Positions 57,055 through 64,000 of a DNA stretch of 64,000 nucleotides are shown piece by piece. The stretch is from Panicum virgatum (lineage: Eukaryota; Streptophyta; Magnoliopsida; Poales; Poaceae), in the NCBI RefSeq assembly GCF_016808335.1, contig NC_053147.1, forward strand, positions 20,756,913 to 20,820,912. The letters run 5' to 3'. Below the pieces are notes generated by a model. It saw only the letters and a program-made list of their open reading frames with translations. It made no database searches and was not told the DNA's origin. The translations under genes were made by a program, and so were the position numbers. How positions within the stretch are numbered: position 1 is the first letter of the stretch; every line of letters starts with the position of its first letter.

Positions 57055-60000
57055 TCAAGACACCTTCGCCCGGGCGCTCACCTCAGGGCAGGGGCGGATG
57101 TAGCGTGGGGGCTGGGGGTGCGCCAGCCCCCCCTACATGCTTGCACATCAAGGAAAAATAGGGGAGGAATGAGGGGAAAAAGAAGAGAAGAAAGAAGGAG
57201 AGGGGGGGCTGGAGGAGGAAGAAGGATGTCAGCCCCCCTGTCCATGAATCCTGGATCCGCCACTGCCTCAGGGGAACCTATCAGCTGGGGCAGATGTATG
57301 GAGTAGTAGGTTGTGACGGTAAGAAACACACAGCTAAACACTACGAAAACCTTGAACCACACGGATGAGAACAGGGTCAGGTACGTGAGGATTCCTGTAA
57401 CACTGATCACCACTGTGAAATTCGCAAGGCACTTGAGTGTTGACAGATCCCCTTCAGTCCCTTCATTCGGGAAGTGGCCTAGCTTCGAGAAATTGGACAG
57501 GAGCTCGTCCTTCAATTGGAACCGCTCGATCAACCAGGTAGCCACTTCGTCTTCTGATGTCGGTATGTCAGAGACTTGGATGCTGTTGATATGGATGTGG
57601 ACTTCAGCGGGATCGATGCCATAAACGTTGTCCAGAAAAGTCGGTAGCTGATGTTTATATGCGATTGTGATATCATAAACTGCATCAATCAGCAAAGTAC
57701 AAGTCATGCAACCAAATGGGTGAATCTTTGTAGCAAAATGTAGTTCACCACCTCAACGGTATATAACTTACTATGTTAATATGTTTGACAGTAAATGCCA
57801 ATTGCAACATGGCTTCCTGGCTTTATGCACTACAGTAACATTTCCAGGATAGTGCAAAACTATTACAATATTTGGAATTTTGTTTCGCAACTTCCATGAA
57901 GAGTTTTCAGGCAAAACAGCCAGCTGGTCCAACTACTAGTGAATTGAACTGGCCACTTGTCCAGAAGAATCCACAGTCCAGAGTAAGATGTCAACTTCTA
58001 ATGAATGAACATATGCTAACATCAAGTTCAGGACACAGCTTTTCAAAATACTCCCTCCGTCCCAAATTATTAGTCGTTTTGGCTTTTCTAGATACATCAA
58101 TTTTTCTATGCATCTAGATATATATCATGTCTAGGTGCATAGCAAAATTGATTTATCTAGAAAAGCCAAAACGACTAATAATTTGGGACGGAGGGAGTAG
58201 TTGTTTGCTAATGCTACAATAACGAAGTGAATTTTCCAAAGGAAAGTATAAGCAGTTACCAGCATCTATAGAACTCCTCAGTTCTTGCAAACAGCAATTG
58301 AATCCCTTTGTCTTTGGAAGGAGTACATTTTTCAGAATAGGCAAACCATGCTCTACTGCATACTCTTGACTTCTGATACATTTCTTCTCACCGAGACATT
58401 AGTATTTGCACTAGTTGGCATCCAAATAGATAAAAAGGGGCAGGTATAGAGCACAGCAGATTCTCACAGCTGTAGAATGTTATGTATATACATATATAAA
58501 AAGGCAGGCATAAAGTACAGCAGAGTCTGACAGATGCAGACTGATGTTGCGCATGCAACGGAACAATTAGCATGTATCTAGACAATGTACATGCATCTAG
58601 AATAAATAAAATCAATTTAAAAGAATACCAAGCCTGGAGTCTAGGTAACTTGTGTTACAAAAAGGAGAAATTCATAAAAGGTGAATGACTGAATATCCTT
58701 CCAGAAGCCCAAAATATGGAGAATCAAATTGTGCCAGTTATTTAGGCAGACATGTGGCAATAAAGTGAATGGGATGGGACCTTACGTATAATCAGTGCCT
58801 TCAGGAAAAACTGCCAGCCAAAGGGGATCCCTGGGATTCTTAAATTCTGATAGCCTCCTTTGGATGATTGGCTCATCAATCTCCCACTTGCGCTCTACCG
58901 GGATAAACTCAATAAGGTGAAATGACCAGTTAAAAACAGGCAACTTCATCAAGCTTTTCTTAAGCATATATTTGATACACTGCAAACAGCCTTTCCTCAG
59001 TGCAAAATCCCACAAGTACATCCAATCAACCTCAGTCCTGTGGTTAGAAAACAACAGCACACGCCCTTTTGGAGGCACACTTTCACCAGAGAAAATAAAC
59101 CTGGTCTTGTTAACCTTCTTGAACAAAAAGGGCCATATTGCTAGCCACATACCAAACAGAAAACATGTTGACTTTCTGCTGTAATGCACGCTGAACAACC
59201 GTACGAGGAAAGTAGTTGTAGGTGAAAGGTAAACCATCATCATGAATGCTGTTAATAGCATAACCACCAAACATAGTACCCCTCGGCATCGTCTCATTGG
59301 AGTTAGTGGACGGTGTCTTGGTCCATTCTTATCAGTGGCAGGACCAGGGGGATCAATGCTCTGCTTTCCATTCACATGGCGCCCTTGGGAACTAGTTGAA
59401 CTTGGACACTCCATTTGGTATGGCTAGAATAAAAATCCTTCTCCCTCCAAGAAATTCACATCCCCAGCACAAATGGAACCATCATTCAAACTCCACATAT
59501 GACAGGAGAAGTATGAGCTGAACAGAGTCATTAGAGATCGTTGTAAGTATGGCAGTATCAGGACAACTCAAAATAAAATAGGCTCCCCTGTGGTTGGTTG
59601 CTGATGCAAATAATGACAGAAAATGGAAGAGCTACGAAAAAGCACGTCTACCACAATTGATGTGTGGTCCTTCGTGCCATGCATTATGAAAGAGCTATTA
59701 TAAAAAAAAAGGCATGCTAACTTCTGTCGATGACAGCATCATCCGGCGATTATGACTAAAATACAGTTAGACTACACTTGACTCGTTCACACTTCCGTGC
59801 TACACTGCAACGTCTCCATTCTGCTTTCTGCTTTTAAAATAAACACTTGCCAGTTGCCAGTACCCAAAAAAAAAAAGGAAAGTGAAGAAGACAAGAATTT
59901 GTGAACGGAGTATCCATCCGCGTGTGATGGCAAAATGATCCGTGGACGAGGGCAGTGAGCAAATCTGGGCACACACTACCAAAAGCTTGACGCAGACAAC

Positions 60001-60540
60001 GGGAGAGCGTCCGGAGCTCTTTCAGACAGACTACCGCACTGAGCAAATCTGGAAAGGGCCATCACACAAGGACGCTAACGCTTAACCAACAGCGCCACCG
60101 CGGCTCGCTACCAAAAAGTTTCCCCAGCTGAATCGACCGCGCAAACCCGCCTGCCCAGCAAGCAGAGGCCAGCCAACTGACTGTGCGAAATTGCATATGC
60201 ACGCAAAGCTCGCTCGCCCGTGCCGCGCGATGGGCGCAAGGTACCGGAGGGCAGAGCCGGGCCAGGCCAGGCCGGCGTCCGCAGAGCGGAGCGAGGTGTA
60301 AGAGGGATGGGAAGCGGGACTTACCGGGCGGGAGCGCCGGCGCCGGCCGCTGCGGCGGCGCGGGGGCGAGGCGCTGGCTGGAGATTCCGATGGCGATGGG
60401 GAGGGGAGGTGGGGGAGAAGCGAGGTGGGGTTTTGCGCCGCGGTGTCTGGGGCTCTCTCTCGTCTGGTCGGTGGAGAGGAAAGCGAGAGCAGTGGAGTGA
60501 GCAGCTGGGCGTTCCCGTTCCCGACTGCGAGAGCGAGAGG
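57055..60540 (-). CDS. LPAT5: Lysophosphatidic acid acyltransferase, LPAT4/5 type
   Basis: On -: a 5' UTR exon (about 60540-60325, donor CCCG|GTAAGT), an intron to 59424, then coding exons 59414-58786, 58390-58260 and 57679 onward. The enzyme transfers acyl-CoA to 1-acyl-glycerol-3-phosphate in ER membranes. Motif I is N-H-R-T-E-V-D-W (NHx4D), and F-P-E-G-T-D-Y-T is the glycerolipid-binding motif. Hydrophobic segments lie at residues about 45-75 and near the C-terminus. Two defects are visible. A hAT MITE (57089-57265) interrupts the last exon: with it the frame ends at 57078 (453 residues); without it, at 57055 (399 residues). The acceptor before the 58390 exon reads GG, not AG, for the in-frame junction. 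Whether functional mRNA is made is uncertain. LPAT4 or LPAT5 cannot be separated here. Confidence 0.85.
57089..57265. mobile_element. hAT MITE exonised in the LPAT last exon
   Basis: 177 bases with ends CAGGGGCGGATGTAG and GGATCCGCCACTG, inverted repeats of the hAT type (CAG-start), flanked by the perfect 8-base duplication CCTCAGGG (57081-57088 and 57266-57273). It lies inside the final LPAT coding exon. Insert plus one duplication is 185 bases, so the downstream frame changes. The reading without it ends in [12 protein letters not shown]. Confidence 0.85.
58051..58197. mobile_element. Complete Stowaway MITE in the LPAT intron
   Basis: 147 bases, with near-perfect long inverted repeats starting CTCCCTCCGTCCCAAATTAT and ending ATAATTTGGGACGGAGGGAG, flanked by TA on both sides (58049-58050 and 58198-58199). 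RNA from it would fold into one long hairpin, as many Stowaway elements do. Confidence 0.95.
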
Positions 60541-62485
60541 GTTTAACCAACCGCGGCATGGATGGACGGGCGTGGCGCGGCCGCGTGGGTGAGCCGGGCC
60601 CCGGGGCCGCGGGAGCACGCGGTCCCATGCCCCACAGGCCAACAGCAACAAAGACGTGGCACGGCCACGGTGCCATGTTCCCCATGCCATGATGCGTGGA
60701 ATCACCGTTTCAGGCAGCTGTAGCCGCAGGCCCGCAGCACAGCAGCTCGGCTAGTTGCAGCCTGCAGGCAAGCTCAAGCAAGTAAGCACAGCACCACCGT
60801 GCAGGCTGCAGAGAGACGCTGATACACCAACTCCGTAAGGCTTTCTTATTATACTACATCAGTACACTAGAGATCTAAAGCAGCAGGACGAATCATAATT
60901 CATAACCGATGAAACGAGCGGATATAACGTTAGATTAGTTTCATATTTTTCTGATTTAAAATCAATTAGTTTTGATTTTTTACATCTAATTAGACTTTTT
61001 ATTTTTTTAAGTTGGATGGACTATGTTATCCGATTTTACAGTTGAAGATTGAAAGTCAGACTTCTACAATAATTTGAAGGTGTAATTTAGAATTTTCCTT
61101 TTTTTTCTTTGCAAGAGAGGCTTCAGCTTTGGGGTCTTGCAGCAGTGGCAAACCCTACTTTTACACAGGTTCACGGTGAAGTTGCTCCCTAGCTAGCTCC
61201 CAGTGACGTGTTGTTGATGACCCCAAGAGCATCTGAACTCGTTGCCACAGTCTCGAGTAGTAGGAGTAGAGATGACATGCATGCATGATTTTGAGGATGG
61301 TATGATTTCGGAGAGAATTTTTTTAGCAAAGCCCCCAATACATACATAGTTTTCAGAAAGAATATTTTTCGGAAACTCTTAAAGATGCTCAGTACTTGCA
61401 TCCAGACGATCCAAAGGTAATATGTGCAGAGAGTGATGCCTAAATACTCTACTCCCTCCGTTCCAAAATAAATGCAATTCTAGAGTTCAAAATTTGTCCC
61501 ACAAAAAATATTAACTTTGACCCACCTATCACAAAAGACAAACCAATTTCCGGAAGATTCTCACAAAAGATAACTAACACCCCATTCACTTACCACAAAA
61601 AACAAAGGGTATTTTGATAATTTTACACCTACCATTGATTTACGTGTTTGGTCTTAGAATTATATTTATTTTGGGACGGAGAGAGTATCTCCATTTTAGG
61701 CATCACTCTCCACACTGGAGCTATCATGCCAAAGTGATGCTAGGTTTGAAAATTCTAGACCGATACGAGTTGAGACTTCGGTGACCTGTCAATAAAGAAA
61801 TATTTTGTGCAGTCCATAGTAGAAGCACTTGGTGGTGGCAGTACATAAAAAATAAATGCAGCATCAGTTTATCTTATACGTGATCCCACGCTATAGCTAG
61901 CTTTGGTGCCAAATTTTATCAATACATTGCAGCATGCCACGGTGATGCTTATTTTTTTCACTATGGGATCCATTTTTTTCTAGCTTCACTACACTGTGGA
62001 GGGCTTGTGCTCGCTGCGGCTGGCGCTGAATAGCTGTAGCCACAACACATCAGTATACTAGAGGTCTAAAGCAGCGGAACGAATCATAAATTCATAACCG
62101 ACGTTTTATTACATTATTAGCTCGATACCGAAGATCCTAGCTCCTAAGACCGTGCAGGCAGAGGGTGCCGGTCACACACCTGGGGCGCACGGCTTGGGCA
62201 ATCATCAAGCGCGCGTTCTGTATGAATCAAAGAGGCTTTGGCTTTTGGGTCCTGAACTCCGGCACACCCTACTTTTACACGCCTTCACGGTGAACTTGCT
62301 CCCTAGGTCCCAGCAGTGACATGTCGATAACCCCAATAGCATCTGATGAACTCGTCGCCACAGTCTCGAGTAGCAGGAGTAGAGATGACATGCATGCATG
62401 TACCATTTCAATCGTTGTACAACAGTAGTCTTGTGCATGACGACGCAGCCAACCTGGAACGGCCGCCTGGCCTGGCCTGGCCTAG
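60541..62485. repeat. Duplicated 3' flank of the CNGC4-like gene
   Basis: Two diverged copies of the same sequence lie at about 60841-61290 and 62045-62402. Shared phrases include ACTAGAGATCTAAAGCAGCA / ACTAGAGGTCTAAAGCAGCG, CCCTACTTTTACAC, GGTGAAGTTGCTCCCTAG / GGTGAACTTGCTCCCTAG, and CGCCACAGTCTCGAGTAG / TGCCACAGTCTCGAGTAG. The second copy is adjacent to the channel's 3' end. A Stowaway MITE (61452) separates them. No other gene is visible. Confidence 0.7.
61452..61685. mobile_element. Stowaway MITE, possibly nested in a palindrome
   Basis: 234 bases, starting CTCCCTCCGTTCCAAAATAA and ending TTATTTTGGGACGGAGAGAG, with TA on both sides. Outside it, GAGAGTGATGCCTAAATACTC and its inverse TTTAGGCATCACTCTCC lie on the left and right, suggesting insertion in or near an older palindromic element spanning about 61425-61712. 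Confidence 0.8.
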
Positions 62486-64000
62486 CTAGAAGTCGTGGTC
62501 CTGGGTGGGCTTGGGCGAGGTGAGGATGGCGGTGTAGAGGCGGAGCTTCTCCTCCCCGAGCGAGGAGCAGCGCGACAGCGGGCGGCGCGGGCGGATGAAG
62601 GAGAGCGACGCCAGCGTCTTGCGGTGCTTGTAGCGGCGCCACGCCAGCTGCACGGCGACGGCGGCCCAGGTGCGCCACCCGGGCGAGTAGTACCGCGCGC
62701 TGCGCCGCACCGCGTCCTTGGCGAAGGTGTACCGGAAGTGCCGCGTCACGTACCTGACGTCCGCGGCGTCCAGCCCGAACGCCTCCGTGCTCTCCAGCGT
62801 CACCAGCGTCGCCGACGACGTCGGGAGCCGCTCCCGGAACGGCCGCCGCAGGCACCACGACAGCAGCTCGTCGCCGCTGAAGTTGCCCGGCCCCAGCGTG
62901 CAGCTGCTCGTCGCGCCGTTCCGGAGCGCCTGGCTGCACCGCAGGTGGCCCCGCACGATGAACAGCATCCGCTGCACCGCGTCGCCCTCCCTCACGATCT
63001 GTCGCATGCAGTTCATAATAACCAGCATTCAGATCGACTCCATTGCTAGCTAGCTAGCTGCCTGGAGAGGAAAACTTGCTTGAAACTACTTACGGTCTCT
63101 CCCTTGGGGAAGATGAGGGACTTGACCCGGTCGCAGATGTTCTCGAGCACGAGGTCGTCCATGTGCTGGAAGAGCGGGACCTGCCGGACGAGGTCCAGGC
63201 ACAGGTGGTACCTGATGTCGCGGCGGAGGCCCTCGGGGAGGTCGCGCACGATCTGGCACTCGTCCACGCCGCGCGTGGCGGCCCACCGCTGCCGCTCGAA
63301 CTGGCGCACCCGGTGCCGGAACGCCCGCGGCAGGTTCTTGCGCCGCATCCACCACTCCACGGCGCGGAGCCGCGTGTGCATCGCCTGCTTCCGGGACGTG
63401 GTCGCGTTCAGGAACACCTTGATGTTGCCGATGAGCATGGTGACCAGGACCAGCCCGCCCGTGATGGTCGCGATGTTGAACACGATCTCCAGCCACTCCG
63501 TCGTGCTCTCCAGGTTCCCGAACGTGCTCAGCGTCATCAGGCCCCAGAAGATGGGGAGCAGCACGCGCTCCAGCCGGCTCGGGTTCGACACCAGCATCAC
63601 CGTCCACTTGTACGCGCCGTACTGGTAGCTGTCGCCGCCGGCGAGGCACGCGCCCCGGGCCTGCGCGTTCCGGGCCCACGCGACCCTCTCGCCGGCGGCG
63701 CCGGCGCCGGCGGCGGGGGCGGCGCCGCCGTAGTAGAGCGGCGCGGCGCAGGCCACCGCGCCGCGCGCGCACCCGCCCGCCTGGAGCCGGCACTGCTCCT
63801 TGAGGCACTTGCTGGCCCGCTGGACCCCGAGCAGGTACCAGCACGCGCCCACGGCCTGCAAGTCGTCGTTCAGTGATCAATCAGCTGCGGGCAGGCATCC
63901 GATGCCGCTGCAGCAGCAGCAGCAGCAGCATGTGCGATCGATTCAGTAACCAGCAGAGCGAGGACGGAGGACTGACGACGTACGTGGGCGGTGACGAAGT
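62486..64000 (-). CDS. CNGC4: Cyclic nucleotide-gated channel, CNGC4 type (partial)
   Basis: Three exons on -, truncated by the window edge: 64000-63984 (F-V-T-A-H), 63855-63094 and 62998-62486 (stop TAG). The order is a Cys-rich pore loop region, the pore G-L-M-T-L-S-T-F-G-N-L-E-S-T-T-E-W, S6 (V-L-V-T-M-L-I-G-N-I-K-V-F-L), a C-linker with R-L-R-A-V-E-W-W-M and R-Q-F-E-R-Q-R-W-A-A, and the cyclic nucleotide-binding domain (L-F-Q-H-M-D-D-L-V-L-E-N-I-C; E-G-D-A-V-Q-R-M-L-F-I-V-R-G; G-P-G-N-F-S-G-D-E-L-L-S-W). An IQ-like segment A-V-Q-L-A-W-R-R-Y-K-H-R follows. These match the plant group IVb channel CNGC4 (HLM1/DND2), a plasma-membrane Ca2+-permeable channel acting in immunity. About 429 residues are seen; S1-S5 lie beyond the right edge. 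A (CAG)n run (about 63905-63930) sits in the first intron seen. Confidence 0.93.

Noticed and set aside
63076..63876. Long + strand ORF of 266 codons opposite the CNGC exon
   Set aside because: It is the GC-rich antisense shadow of the channel exon. It has no domain, while the minus frame has the complete pore and nucleotide-binding motifs.
1..64000. CRISPR arrays, bacterial operons, prophage or replication origins
   Set aside because: There are no regularly spaced repeats or prokaryotic gene organisation. Introns, LTRs and MITEs show plant nuclear DNA.

Overview
This window is nuclear DNA from a grass, most probably a panicoid-type Poaceae. The evidence is GC-rich first exons, canonical GT-AG introns, Stowaway, Tourist-like and hAT MITEs, a Helitron, a tRNA-derived SINE, long-LTR Ty3 and Copia/Sirevirus-like LTRs, and protein-coding genes that match land-plant families. 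No organelle, viral or bacterial gene set is visible.

Layout. 0-7 kb: a possible terminal exon of a gene off the left edge, then GC-rich gene-like debris and AT-rich intergenic DNA, ending in a methyltransferase pseudogene fragment. 7-25 kb: a large decayed Ty3/gypsy retrotransposon inserted in that fragment. It has a 5' LTR, PBS, gag, protease, RT, RNase H and integrase on +, followed by an antisense gene (aORF) on - with its own intron and poly(A) signal. The antisense gene is interrupted by a perfect Copia-type solo LTR (5-bp TSD) and by a second Ty3 remnant with a 4-kb 3' LTR. The 3' LTR of the host element is missing. 25-40 kb: a cysteine-synthase-like gene fragment, degenerate AT-rich repeats, several MITEs, a Helitron nested in a MITE, a Mutator-like MITE, and one intact single-exon gene (31.0-31.9 kb, -) for a predicted N-myristoylated protein.

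40-64 kb is gene-rich. It holds SCAMP (+, 12 exons, with a SINE and a LINE-derived retroposon in its introns), an RPF2-like 5' exon directly upstream of NAF1 (+), a small organelle-type membrane/CxxC protein resembling FERTILITY RESTORER RF2-like proteins (+), a lysophosphatidic acid acyltransferase of the LPAT4/5 type (-), and the 3' half of a CNGC4-type cyclic nucleotide-gated channel (-, running off the right edge).

The genes do not form an operon or pathway; they are independent eukaryotic units. The most unusual points are: an LPAT gene whose last exon carries a 177-bp hAT MITE that replaces the C-terminus and whose preceding intron ends in GG rather than AG; a NAF1 gene lacking an ATG at its expected start and preceded by RPF2-like exon sequence; a decayed partial duplicate of the RF2-like gene; a duplicated CNGC4 3' flank; and the spliced antisense gene of the Ty3 element. 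Exon structures were derived by reading splice junctions and checking that exon lengths sum to whole codons. Domain names come from recognised family motifs, not from a database search.
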